From positions 9,822,016-9,886,015 of the forward strand of contig NC_052664.1 of NCBI RefSeq assembly GCF_016802725.1: 64,000 nt of DNA. The letters are read 5' to 3'. The notes under the pieces were generated by a model. The model did not search any database and was not told the DNA's origin. It saw nothing but the letters and a program-made list of their open reading frames with translations. Both the position numbers and the translations under genes were made by a program. The DNA comes from Solenopsis invicta. Lineage: Eukaryota > Arthropoda > Insecta > Hymenoptera > Formicidae. Below are positions 22,913-34,469 of this stretch, piece after piece (the first letter of the stretch is position 1; the number at the start of each line of letters is the position of its first letter).

Positions 22913-23324
22913 CTACAACAATAATAATTTGCGGTACAATGCGGTAAGAATACGTGGAAACGCTCAGATCGCTACGAGAAAACGAAATCATATGCCTATC
23001 CCTCTAAGCATGCTATCACGGTCTACGCATATCACGGCCTAAACGGAGCCGTATAATGGATGCAGAGCTGATGTTGAACAATATACTTTGATTGCCTTTT
23101 ATGCAACACATGCTGAATATAATCAAATGTTGAACTGGCCCACTTATACTTTCTCTTAACTGTTTACTCACACTCCATTGTATATAATATTTTGCGTAAT
23201 GTTCTTTTACTTCTTGAAACTTTTCAAAACTACACGCTACATTTACGCAAGACAGGTTAGTACGAAGTCTCGTATTTCATGCTACGCGATTTGAGTTTCT
23301 TGCTTGCTTGTTTAGAATATAGGA

Positions 23325-24830
23325 GGAGGTTGCCGAAATCGCATCGGCTCTTAATTCGTATCACCTCGTCTAAAAATTTAATCGCTGTACTTGTACAGTT
23401 TCTATGGGATTATTTGAGAATTACATAGGACTGCCATGATACTTTGCTATACTCGAGACATTAGGCACAATAGGAATTTTATTATTTATGTTCATAGAGA
23501 AATCTTATTACAGCTATTTTTCAACATTTTATGCTGAATTGTAGATAAGGTAAACAATTTGTTAGGTTTCAATGATTTGTAATGATCGTAACAGCGTTAG
23601 AATTAGATTAATAGAATTAAAAGTTTCTTTCCGCTCTTGTTTGTAAATTGGATAAAACACAAATTTATGAAATGTTTTAGTTTCCTAAATCGCACTACAA
23701 TATTGCCTAGATCGCGATTTTAATTAATGTAATATAAATGATTGTTTATTTTTTTAACAAACAAAAAATGGCCAAAAGAGAATATGGAAATAGTATCAAG
23801 AAACTATGAATCCTGTACAGCGATTTTGGCAAAGACTGCAGTATTTTTCTACTGGAAAAAGTTTAGCCACGCGTTTCTTTGATAGCAGTGTACTTTGTGC
23901 TAGAAAACAATACAAATATAACATCGCGAAAATCTACCAGCAGTATTAATTATAATTATGGTACTGGACCAGTGCTATAATTTAATATTAATCCACATAT
24001 TGAGATAGTACCGTAACATTGTTATTATTAATCCAGTTGATTACAGAATCAGTATTGAAATATGATATCTATTTTTCGATACATAAGCTGTACCTCGCCA
24101 AGATTGGTTTAATATATTTGATTCTCCCTACAGAGACAAATTTATAATAGCAACTATGAAAGTGACAACTATACAAGTTTTATATACATATAAAGAATTA
24201 ATGTACATAGTTCAATAAACTAAAATTTTAGTTGCAATAATTATAAAGTAGTTTGTATCACTTCATTACGCAATAATATTATGCAATTACTACGTTATAG
24301 TAAAACAGTACTACTATAATTGCGTAGACATTATACAAATGAATTATGATAATTTTTTCCAGTTTACGTATGGCCGATTTAGTATACATATAATTGGAAT
24401 AATTATGATATCTGCAGTGGAGCAGTAATATAAGAACGTAAGTACTAGGAATGAGAACGAAAGATCTTTAATTTGAATTTCAGTGGGTTCAATTTCTTTG
24501 TCACCTACATTTGTATACTATTTTTCTATAGCTCATCCCACAATTTACTACAAATAGCTAATATTACTATATTTCCTCTAGTTCGTATAATTTATCATTG
24601 TTACAACTTTGTATTATAATACAATGTTGAGGTCACAATTTTGAATCACTATTTGTTCACAAATTTATAATTGCTGGAACGATTTTGTTCTCTGAGTGTA
24701 TAAAAAAAAAGTAATGTATTTTATTATAATAATTTTATTATAATGTAAAGGATTTTAAAATATTCTTCACGATTTCTGAGTTATAAGCCTTCATGTGAAA
24801 AGTGATTAGCGATTTCGGCAACTTTCACCT
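23325..24830. mobile_element. Repeat family A, copy 3, interrupted
   Basis: Left end GAGGTTGCCGAAATCGCAT, right end GCGATTTCGGCAACTTTCAC: good inverted termini. The left 0.5 kb is collinear with the copies at 5030 and 20315 (ACTTGTACAGTTTCTATGG, TTTAGTTTCCTAAATCGCAC). The middle, about 24190-24675, matches 47305-47780 instead and looks like a nested insertion. Confidence 0.75.
24190..24675. repeat. Dispersed repeat S, copy 1 (nested)
   Basis: Collinear and same orientation with 47305-47780: AGAATTAATGTACATAG at the start, GGAGCAGTA and GAACGA(A/G)AGATCTT in the middle, and ACTATTTGTTCA near the end. Non-coding; family unknown. Confidence 0.7.
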
Positions 24831-24907
24831 ATAAGTGTAGCGATTTAGTTACTGAGAACGCGCAGGCACGCGCGTCACCAAACGGAACAAGCAATATTGC
24901 AACCAAC

Positions 24908-25073
24908 CTGCCGAGGATCTTGGAGACACAGCCGTTGCTGACCTGCAGTATCCTGGAGATGTCGCATGGCCGCGCGCCCGAATGCGCGAGCTCGACGATC
25001 TTTTGCCGCGTCGAGTCCGGAAGTGGCCGACCGCCGACGAAGACACCTCCCAGCTGGTTCACCCCGCTGTGCC
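24908..25073 (-). CDS. ey: eyeless (Pax6) paired-domain exon 1 (PAI subdomain)
   Basis: This 166-bp exon encodes the N-terminal (PAI) half of the paired domain, which contacts DNA. It runs from HSGVNQLGGVFVGGRPLPDS through the helix-turn-helix ARPCDISRILQVSNGCVSK to ILG, and ends with AG of a split Arg codon. The acceptor is TTCTCAG (AG at 25075-25074). The donor GT is at 24907-24906 in the context GGCAG, then GTTGGT, which is weaker than the other ey donors. All 54 whole codons match the canonical Pax6 paired domain, with no frameshift or stop. VNQ and FVGGRPL are Eyeless-type; as I recall it, Drosophila Twin of eyeless has INQ and YVNGRPL here. The incoming phase (one base) matches the MAHK exon 27.4 kb upstream, and the outgoing phase (two bases) matches the exon at 22912. 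The intron after ILG falls at a position conserved with vertebrate Pax6. Confidence 0.97.
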
Positions 25074-25079
25074 CTGAGA

Positions 25080-25800
25080 ACGATAAAAGTTATATATACG
25101 GTTATTCGTCACTTAACAGTTTCGAGAACTAGGTAACAACAAATCGCGGTGCAACAGATTGCCGCTAGCAACAAGTTACGATAACAACAAATTGTCTCTC
25201 CCTCGAATTATTGCCGCTTCTCGATCTCTTCCTCTTTCATCGCGCGCGCGACGTTTGCGTAAGGGGTGTGGAAAATTCAAACGCTCCACCGCCTCCGGAG
25301 ACTTTTTCGCATTTCAGCGAACAATACCGCTGTCGCCATAGATCATGTATTTTCCCTCCTCTCGTCCGCGGAGACTCACCCCCGGAAACCCGAGAGGAGA
25401 GGAGAAGACCGCGGCGGGCTCTTTCTTTCTTTCTTTCCTCGGCGAAGGGAGAGCGATGGGGAGGCGGAGGACGAGCGCAGGGGGTTGGCCGCGAGCGTTG
25501 TAACGTCAGCGAATCCCATCGTAGATAATCTTCGACTCATTGTGCCAGTGACAAGGCAGGCACATACGCCGCCGGTGCGGGATACTCGCGAGGAACGCTA
25601 GGCCGGTGTGTGTTTCCTCGCGCAGATATTTTATATTCCCGCGACCGCGCCGCGCGCGAAAGCCGTATCCGAAGGTGACACTTAGATTGGAGCGCCACGC
25701 CCTAATTTTTTCGGGTAGAAATTCCGTCGTCTTCAGGAGAAAAGTAGAATGGAAATAAGACGCGGAAAATAGATGAGTGCTGTTATATACACGCGATAAC
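25080..25800. other. CpG-rich block upstream of paired-domain exon
   Basis: GC-rich with CTTT repeats. On the minus strand a strong donor, GGGG then GTGAGTCT, ends at 25380. In the phase needed to join the exon at 25073 the frame is open back to a TGA near 25538 but has no ATG. It could only be a non-coding alternative exon, or a chance site. Confidence 0.3.
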
Positions 25801-25830
25801 ACAGACGGTTAAATATAAAAACGCATTAGG

Positions 25831-26012
25831 TACAATGCGTTGCATTGATGCCTGGGGTACCGATTTTAAAGACGTTACTTTCTTGGTTATTTTTACGTTC
25901 ATGATCGAATGCTGCATCAACGATCACCGTAGCATTCGATCATGAACGTAAAAATAACCAAGAAAGAAACGTGGTCCCTAAAATCAAACCAGGCATCAAT
26001 GCAACGCTATAT
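25831..26012. mobile_element. Long-palindrome MITE, copy 1
   Basis: Starts TACAATGCGTTGCATTGATG and ends GGCATCAATGCAACGC. The two halves are almost fully complementary, meeting near 25918, so the whole 180 bp could fold into one hairpin. A second copy is at 34272-34461. Non-coding. Confidence 0.9.
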
Positions 26013-26654
26013 ATTGGTATATATAAAAAAAAAATTTTGTATTTGCAAAATGCTTGATATTTAATGTATTGCGGTTAGAGTTTAAAGTAATTCCTCAAAC
26101 CTATCATTTTATTGTATTTGAATTATATCAACATGAAAATGAAATGACTAGTCGTCGGTAAGTAATTATTAAAATCGTTATAATTTTTATAGTCTCCAGA
26201 TTGAATCACAATTTTAATTTCTATACATTGCTAAAAGAAAAACGGAGGTTAAGAAATATAGGATGATGAGATATCATAACATCTCATAAAATGCGCGTTG
26301 AATTCTGAACCATTAAAATTATTTCGTTATAGTCTATTTAGACATTATGGATCAGTTGCTGGTCATTAGAGAGAGTGTTTCACTGCGTTTTTATAAAAGC
26401 TCAGGATTTCAGTTTTTGTAAGAAGTAGCGATTTTTGCAGGTGTATACTCTTTACATAATTTTACGAGGTATATTAAATATTAATTTTTTTAATTTTAGT
26501 TTAGTTTGAAAGCCTTGAATGTGGCTTTCAATTCAAATAATATAAATAAATTTAATATGTGCTGTGATACGTGTATGAATGGCATTTAAAATTATATCAT
26601 GTAGTGAAAGAGGTTGTGAGATAGTCGTAGGCCACTTACGAGTACATTACGAGT

Positions 26655-26811
26655 GTAAAGCCGTAATCATACTAGACATTGAGATTGAGATTGGATTGTG
26701 ACTTAACCGATATGAAGGAAGAAGGCAAACCTCAAGCTTAATTAATTTTGCTCTAATTGGTCAAATTCGAATTTAATCGCAATCTTAATCCTTAATCTGA
26801 TTACGGCTTTA
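26655..26811. mobile_element. Foldback MITE with AAAGCCGTAATCA termini
   Basis: The left end TAAAGCCGTAATCATACTAG is mirrored by CTGATTACGGCTTTA on the right, with imperfect complementarity continuing inward (GAGATTG words on the left, CAATCTTAATC on the right). TA flanks both ends. 157 bp, non-coding. Confidence 0.75.
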
Positions 26812-27589
26812 GACCACTCTTGCGATTTACAATCTTCTAGTGGACGTTACATAAATGCTTACTAGCAGCAAAGAAATTATTTTAAAGTTATTTTTTGAGC
26901 CAAAAATATTATTTCAAATAATAATTTTTTTTAATTAAAAGATATTTTATAAAATGTTTATATTATAACTTTGTTTTGTCATGTTTTGTCGCAATTATTA
27001 GTATGTAAGCTCTACAAAAGGTCATTAATGTATTTTTTATAATTAAAAGTGCCTTTTATGACCCTTACTTGTCAGTACTCCACGACTCTTCAGCTATCTC
27101 ACAAATGTATTTCTTTTCTCTTCAATAAATTGTAAATTACATTTATTCTAGGTATATACTCAATAAACTTCTACCTGTAGAGTAGATTAATATAATGGCT
27201 GCACTGGATAGAATGGCTATGGTTAAACTGGTATTATTAAGAATTTTGCCGCGTTAACATTTACTGAATTATTAAAAAAAAAAAAAAAAAAAAATTTTAT
27301 TACCTCCTTCTTTCTTTTACATATAATTTATCAGACCAAATATATTTTCTTAAATATTAATAACAATATTTAAATAATTATGAAAAAAACACAAGTTTTC
27401 TGACATGACAACATATAACACTGTAACTTTTTATAATTATTATATAAGTCACGTTACATTGAATGTAGTTATTCATTGGCAATTACAGAGCAAAGGATTA
27501 ATGTGCCTTTACGTTGTACAATAATATACAGAACTATTTTCATATGAAAACTTTCCTAATATTAAATCTCCTGATAAGAACAAAAAATC
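26812..27589. other. AT-rich intronic DNA, no gene
   Basis: Contains a 21-base poly-A run (27274-27294). I see nothing else identifiable. Confidence 0.6.
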
Positions 27590-27887
27590 ATACTGAAAAC
27601 AAGAGTTTGATAATAATAATAATAATAATGATAAAGCTTTGGTAAAATTATTTTAATAATAAGTTTGATTAATATAACCAAATGTTTAGTAATAATAGTA
27701 ATAATAGTTAATATTCAGTGATTCCATTAATAGCATCCAAATGTAATAATATAGTAACTTATCGGTTATTAAATGGTCACCGAACGATTACTATTAAATA
27801 TTATTAAATACTTGGTTATATTAACTGTTTAATTAGTAACTATCATCTAGACTGAATTATTTCAACTAAACTTTTTTCAGTGCATAC
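27590..27887. mobile_element. Foldback MITE, diverged member of the CACTGA family
   Basis: The left arm begins CATACTGAAAACAAGAGTTT and the right arm ends AACTTTTTTCAGTGCATA. Internal complementary words (TTAATATAACCAAAT on the left, ACTTGGTTATATTAACT on the right) support one foldback unit. It contains AAT trinucleotide runs. Confidence 0.6.
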
Positions 27888-29197
27888 CCGCCTATAATAA
27901 AGACGCCGATTGAGGACCATCAAACAGAATGAAGTACATTTTGAGCGTGGATGTAGCTTTCGATCGCGAGGAGACGGTACGTTAGGGAAGGTAACATCGG
28001 TTGTCAAAAATTTCTCGTCGACGCTAATTCGGCGCGTCGGCCGGCACACACCCGGAGGGTTATAAGGGAGATTTACGAGCGTGCGCGATTGACGCGAAAA
28101 GGGGGCTCACGGTCGATTGACTTTCGAAAATGGGCCTGGCGCGAGAATCGCGAGCCATTTCTCGCGTATATCTACGTCATGAATGGGTCCTTCCTTGTTC
28201 GAAAGAGACTCTATTCCACGCGTGACACGTACACGTACACATATGTACGCGCGTGTGCAAATATACCTATGTAATCCATCATAGTTCACGAATTAACGAA
28301 GGCGTCTTTTTAATAAGTTATACCGCTCGTTTCGCTTCTCTATTAGATTGCTGCGCGAAACAAGCGTAAGGAACGTGGAAGCGGTGAAAGCGCGCGGTGA
28401 AATTCTCGCTCGGTTGGGAGGAATCCGCCGATAATACCGCGCGGGGCTCGCAAATCGGCGGGCAAAAAGCGGAGCAGTGAATTAAAGAAACAAATGGAGT
28501 CTGAAAAGGAGGGCGAGTGCCGCGCCGGCCAGGGGTAGAGGGGGTGGCGAGGGAACGCGAGCAAATTGTTAAACGCGCTTCTCGAATGCCGGCTCTTAAC
28601 GAGCGATAATAACTCGCGCAAATAACTGGCGCGTCTTTAGAGGGCTAGTTTCTGCTTTCTCTCCCCTCCCCCCCCTCATCGCACTCGCGTTGCTCGCTTG
28701 GCTATTGTGTGCGCGAGCACGAGAACACCGGGGAATTACAGTTAGCTCCTCGTCGTCTCTCTCCGCGGATTCTCCGAAGGGGTGTGCGTGTGCGCGCGCT
28801 CGTTCGCATTAGAGCCGATACAACGGCAGGGGCGCGCGATACTTACACCTTTAGGCAGACGGTATTAACCGCGCGCGCGACCAAGGGGTGCGCTCGAGTG
28901 GGCATTCGGAGCCCAGAGGACGTGTTTTGATATTGTAACGTTTGTATTAAATATCAAGTCGGAAGGGTGCCGCGCCTGCCTCTGAGCCTCGGCGCCGTTT
29001 ATTAGGACTTCATTAGCCGTCCCTTGATCCTTTCTCGCTTGCTGCTCCTAACACCCCCTTTCCGTGATGCATCATTGGCGGAGCGTGTTAGAGTTTTTCC
29101 GGACCGTTTCTACAATTCTCCGGAGGGACGTCGTTATTAGTTTGTACAGCTTTAGTATTAATTTAATTAACATTTTTTGCTACCAGCGCACAAACAT
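27888..29197. other. CpG-rich block
   Basis: About 27900-29110 is rich in GC and CGCG. Open frames on both strands are Arg-rich and unsupported. It is one of several GC-rich islands in the large ey intron and a candidate regulatory region; no motif stands out. Confidence 0.3.
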
Positions 29198-29437
29198 GAA
29201 CTGAGAAAAATGATCTTATTATGTCAACAAGACATGTACGACCGAGTGCGTTCTGATGACACCAAGCAGAATTTCCGATTATTATAATAGGACTCGAGAG
29301 TTTATAAATTAGAACGTTTGGTAGACTTTACTATAATCCGGTAATTTCTAAAAGATTTCTAATTTATTCGTTTTTGAACAGACATACTAATTGAATCAAC
29401 AGATTTTTAATGAATGCAACAAGACCTTTTTCAGTGC
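29198..29437. mobile_element. Foldback MITE fragment, CACTGA family
   Basis: Left end GAACTGAGAAAAATGATCTT; right end CAACAAGACCTTTTTCAGTG. The terminal 15-20 bp are imperfect inverted repeats of the same family as 19935-20173. The interior is unrelated and non-coding. Confidence 0.5.
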
Positions 29438-29627
29438 GTCATCAGTAAAATTGCAGCAGAAAATAGAAAACATTCATTTTCGTGAGTCATTTTTCCACTC
29501 AACGCTTACAAAATATCAAATAATTAGATTTTTACCTTGAAAAATATTAAGACAGTATTAAATTATAATTAAAATTGCATAAAAACTCGTTGAAAAATTA
29601 CAGCAACATAATTATTGCTACGCGCGC

Positions 29628-29700
29628 AAGGGTTAACATCTCTTCTTTGTTTTGACAAATGTAACGATGAAAAAACAAAGAGATGTTAATCCTTGTATGT
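29628..29700. repeat. Short inverted repeat
   Basis: CAAGGGTTAACATCTCTT is followed, after about 30 bp, by AAGAGATGTTAATCCTTG-like sequence: a stem of about 25 bp with a small bulge. It may be a MITE remnant; no RNA gene is claimed. Confidence 0.6.
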
Positions 29701-32056
29701 GACAAGCGAAATTAGATGTGACAATTGTCGTTTTAAAACTGTGTATCACACTGTTTTATCACCCAGTGTACATATAGAATCTATGACAAATGGATCAAGG
29801 ATGATTGTTTAGTCACAGTATAAGAACGTACAGTAGGGACAGACGGCGTCGGCACCTTTGATCTTTCTCAACCGATCTTTCAGGCTCCGCCATATTTTTG
29901 GGCTGCAAAATGTGCGAGCACCGTATCAATAGTATTATATTAGAAATCAGTGCTATTAGTAATTTTATATTTATATGTCCTTTTTTTCGAATATATTTTC
30001 GAATAAAGTACAATTATAAAATATCAAAGCGGCGTAACGTTTCGTAACCGGACGTGGTATTTGACTTCATTTTATTGAGTTTGGTTATGTTTCTCTTTCT
30101 CTATTTTATGATCGCAATGACGACGAGTTTTTTCATTTTGAACGGGATTGGCGTCCTGAAATATGACTACTTTAGATGCGTTAAGCAAATCTGCGCGACT
30201 AAATCGAAAATCAAGGATTATTTCTACTGTATATATAAATCTTTATACTGTAATTCTGTGTTAATACTCAACTTAATATGACTCAACGCTGAGTCGCTAC
30301 CAACTCATAACGTACAATACGCAGCTGCTTCTGAAAAGATTGCTTTTTACGCTTATTGACGCGTAAGTATAATTCCAGTGGTACTCGTCTTTGTTTTACG
30401 TTTATTCTATGCCGTGTACAAAACAACAGCGCAATGTTAGAAAATCTAATCGCGAACGGTCAGTGAGCTTCGCTAATCGAGGATCGATGAGCGAAGTGTT
30501 TTCAAACGCGCGCAGACAGTTTGATACTTTTGGCAGCGCGCGTAGCCGCGAAAAAATGGGGAAGCTCGTTTACAAACGGGCAACAGAGCCTCGCTGACGC
30601 GACGGCTCAGACAGCACATTCATCATCCGTCCGACTTCTTCCACCCCGTCCGACTTATATAGCCGGCCTCTCCTTTCCCTTCTTGTTCTCCATCGGGGTG
30701 GTCCTCCTCTCGGCGTCGTGACGTAATCAATTACGACGAGCACCGGCTCGCCGGAGGTTGCCGGATTCTTCTGCGCGAGACTCGCTCCATCCTGATTTCT
30801 CATAACAGAATAAAGTATTCGCTATTCTATTTTGATTTGGTCTTGACTCACTCAAATGGGTCATTGCTTCATCACTTCTCTTTTCTATACGTCTCGTACA
30901 TTCTCTTTTCTACATCTACCAATCCTACAGTGTAATTTTGATTTTATGTCCCACTCTCTCGAGAATAATCTAAAGTATTATCTGTAAATTATATTTTTCA
31001 CGCTATCGAGCGCTTTTCTTGGTAAATAAATCATTATAAAGTTTGAAATATATATAACATTATTAATATTAAGAAAGCGTAAAAAATTATGTTTACAAAA
31101 TTGATTAAAGTTCTCAACAGAGACTTAAAACTTGAGAGTAAAAAAATCGATCTTTCTGTCGTGAATCAAAATGCATGTTTCATACAGAATTTCTCAATTT
31201 AAATCTAATAAGATCAATACAGAAGAGAGTTTTGAAACTCACACCGCAATAGTTTAAAAGTCAAATTTGGAACGTTTCCCATCCACTTAGTGCGACAATT
31301 TGTATATCAATGACACGGATCGATCGAATTTGGTTCGACGTGGAAACACTATTCGCCGGTCCGCGAAGCTTCAGCGACGTAGCCATTGTCGCGGGTCATT
31401 GTGCATCATTGTATCGAGTTCCGCAGAAGTTGCGGAGTTGAGAACAAGCGACAGTCTATCGTGCGGTCGGTAGAGTGCGCCCTTCAAAGTGCGACGGCAA
31501 ACGCTTACGGACGGCAGTTAAAATCGCTTCAGCCTAGACCGCCGTCGGCAGTGGTACCCGCCAAGGCGTCTCAATCATCTCCGCAGAGATGCGCTTCCGG
31601 GGGATGAATGAATGGGGGAGGAGGAGGGAAAGCGCGGGATACCCTTCAAACCGTTTCAGGATCCTCAACTTTGAGGAGAAAGGTGTCGAGGGATGGCCAC
31701 TTGGGCTCGAGTGTTTCGCGCTCGGCATGATGTTTTGCCACCATCGAGAGTGATTGTTCAAGAGGACGAAGAAATGGAATATCTGCTCGATCAAAGTGTT
31801 ATTTTGCGCCAATTCAGAGACTCGTACAGATTGTCAAGAGATTACTCTTATATAGATTGTCAATCTTAACTCTCACCCTGCAGATTCAATTCTCGCTTAT
31901 AATGAGGTTAAATTGATGTCACGATATTAGGAAAAGTTTTGCTGCTATTTCTATAAATGCTGTTCAATAGTTTATCGAGTAAGATTTTAGTAAAATTTTT
32001 TATATTCTTCTATAAAATCAATTTTTTGTATAAATGCAAAATATAAAATGTGGTTA
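29701..32056. other. Mixed intronic DNA with two GC-richer patches
   Basis: GC-richer at about 30430-30800 and 31310-31830; otherwise AT-rich. A TATATAG word at 30656 is isolated. Open frames of 60-92 codons overlap on both strands and are not supported as genes. Confidence 0.35.
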
Positions 32057-32940
32057 TAGGGTAAAGTCGGTATTTACGCTGCGCTGGGATGTACGCCGCA
32101 GAAGTAAAAAAAAAAAAACATAGAAGGAATAAAGATGGTTTGTTCACAACCACCCTGTTACGTGCCTTCGTGCTGTATTAGTATTATGTTGCGATTTCAG
32201 TACTTTGTTAATATTAACGAAAATATCGTAAGTTGAATTGATTTTTTCATGTAGAAGCAGCGCGATTTTGTATTACGATCTACGTAAAATGATTACTGTA
32301 AGAAATGTAAAAGCCATAATGATTATTTCATTATAACCATGACATGTAAATGTAGAGTGATAGTAAAGAATGGAATACAAGCAAGCTCTTGTATTCTTTG
32401 TTTAGTTTAATATCTTGTGTATCTCACTTATTTAGGATATTTTCAGCGAGCGGGATTTATGCCGTAATACAGATGATGCGTGAACGAAAAGCAGCACTTG
32501 CTTCTATGTTGAGAACACAATGCGCACATATCTGCACTCTGTTGATGTCTGCATATTAATTTCTTCAATGTTGCATTATTATTTCATTATATATATATAT
32601 TTACTGTTCTTATTCTCTAATAAACTTTGTAAACACATTTTGTAAGTCGTTATGTTATTTTATATGATATTTATAAATGTTATTTGTAAATTATCGATGC
32701 GCCATATATCTTACACATGAGTAGTCGTAAATCCCACCACTTTTTTTATACGACAAAAATGCAAGGGTTTTTTAAATCTCTTCTTCAAGTATAAGAAAAG
32801 AAATATTTCATATTGAAATTTTTTTATAATAGTAAACAGTAATAAGTTTCCATTGGCATAATTTATTTTCCTTGAATATAGTAAATAATACTTGATAAAT
32901 TATTTCGATAGCTGCGGCGTATATACCGACTTTACCCTAA
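32057..32940. mobile_element. 884-bp TIR element
   Basis: Left end AGGGTAAAGTCGGTATTTAC, right end GTATATACCGACTTTACCCT: about 20 bp of near-perfect inverted termini, followed inward on both sides by GC(T/G)GCG words. There is no coding capacity. The GGTAAAGT start resembles the outer edge of repeat family A, so the two may be related. Confidence 0.8.
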
Positions 32941-33099
32941 TTGTGATTTAGAATGTTCTGGATTGTAAACTTCGATTTCTACTCTATAAATTTGAACTAT
33001 AATGTGATATAAACTATGTATAATATGAAAGGAAACTTATATACCTATATGATACACTCGTTAATCGTATACGAACAAATGAATCAAAAAAATAAGCGC

Positions 33100-34271
33100 A
33101 AAGAATGGACAGGAACACCCGATGAAGTCTTCCGTGGACTTTACGGTGTCAATGATGTACTCTTGAGCTAATTTATGAGATTTCATCGATACAGTGGGTC
33201 AGTCCGTGAAGCATCAACAAGTCCCCTAGAGTTGGCTGCCCGTGCTTTGCTGTAGCGCTGCTCGTACAATGCAGAAAGTCGTGTGCATCATCGTAGACGA
33301 CAGCGTCTATTTTGTCGGTGAAATCGTTCGACGATAGAACTGCCGTCCCGATCTCTCTCTCTCTCTCTCTCTCTTTCTCTTTTTCTCTCTCTTGTGCTCG
33401 TCTCTCACTCGTCGCCGCGGTATTGAGACGCCACAGAAGACATGACGAGGGTCAGTCTACAACACAACTGACCGTCAGGTAGAGGCGGAGGAAACCGCGA
33501 GAGAGTAGAAGCGAGAGGGAGAAGCGAGAGCACCGTATGAATGCGACCGGCTACGATCGTCATAATGGCCTCATTGTTGCGGACATGTTTTCAAAATGAG
33601 GACTCTTACCTTGGCGGGGTGCGGCCTGCTTTTCCGTAGCCGGGGAGTATCACGATCGGCACAGATACCACGTCCCGCGCGAGGAGCACAGCAGCACAAT
33701 GAGGTCTCGAGTATTTGTTGTGTCGTTGTTTGCAGCCAATCTGCCGCGCGCTTTGACCTGCAGCGCGACTCCTCTTCTATTCCCCTCTTCAATTTTTTTC
33801 TTTCCTCTCTCTCTCTTTCTTTCTCTCTCTCTCTCTCGCGCGCGCTTTCTCTCTCCCCGTTGTCGGCACGACCTTTTTTTCCCGAAAAACGCGCTCCCGA
33901 CAGTTATTAGCGTTATTAATGGCCGTCCATTGACAACTCGATTCATCCTCGATCGCCGATTTGTATCGAGGGGGAAAGATCGACTCCGGGGACAGATGTG
34001 GGATCTTGTTCCAGGTCAAAGAACCGTCGATGATTTTATGCCGTAACACCGTTAGCCTACGCGCACATCCTTTAAGATGCTAACGAGATACCGAATAAAT
34101 CGAGCGTATAATATATGCGAGTATACCGTAACAATAATTAATTAAACGTCAAATCTGTAAATTGTATCGTACTTTCGTAAAAACGCAGACACGTTAATAC
34201 TTTAGTATGACTTTTCGATAAAATAAGATAAAAAATAGGACAAGTTACACGGAAAGTGTTTTAATTATATG
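33100..34271. other. CpG- and pyrimidine-rich block
   Basis: TC microsatellites at 33352-33374 and about 33809-33840 flank GC-rich sequence. On the minus strand a consensus donor (CCAAG, then GTAAGAG) ends at 33610. In the phase needed to reach the exon at 25073 there is a TGA upstream and no ATG, so only a non-coding alternative exon is possible. Ser-Leu-rich frames across the TC tracts are artefacts. Confidence 0.35.
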
Positions 34272-34461
34272 TACAGTGCGTTGCATTGATGCCTGGGGTA
34301 CCGATTTTAAGGACCACGTTTCTTTCTTAGTTATTTTTACGTTCATGACCAAATGCTGCTGTCAACGATCACCGCAGCATTCAGTCATGAACATAAAAAT
34401 AATCAAGAAAGAAACATGGTCCCTAAAATCGGTACCCCAGGCATCAATGCAACGCACTGTA
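34272..34461. mobile_element. Long-palindrome MITE, copy 2
   Basis: Starts TACAGTGCGTTGCATTGATG and ends CATCAATGCAACGCACTGTA, with TA on both sides. The halves are complementary almost throughout, so the 190-bp unit can fold as one hairpin. It is homologous to 25831-26012, and its ends are better preserved. Confidence 0.93.
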
Positions 34462-34469
34462 CGTACAAA

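Larger units (their letters stand above)
22913..24907 (-). other. ey intron inside the paired domain
   Basis: A 1995-bp intron splitting the Arg codon between ILG and YYETG. The donor is GTTGGT at 24907 and the acceptor TTGTAG at 22913. About 1.5 kb is a family A repeat (23325-24830), itself apparently interrupted by a second repeat. No alternative exon like vertebrate Pax6 exon 5a was seen. Confidence 0.9.

Noticed and set aside
24829..24907. Coding extension of the ey exon past 24908
   Set aside because: The Pax6 sequence stops at ILG plus a split Arg codon and resumes at 22912, with GT at 24907-24906.
22913..24907. A Pax6 exon 5a-like alternative exon
   Set aside because: The intron is mostly repeat sequence and no small in-frame exon with both splice sites was seen.
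30650..30665. Isolated TATATAG as a promoter
   Set aside because: No accompanying initiator, CCAAT or exon; a single TATA word is expected by chance in AT-rich DNA.
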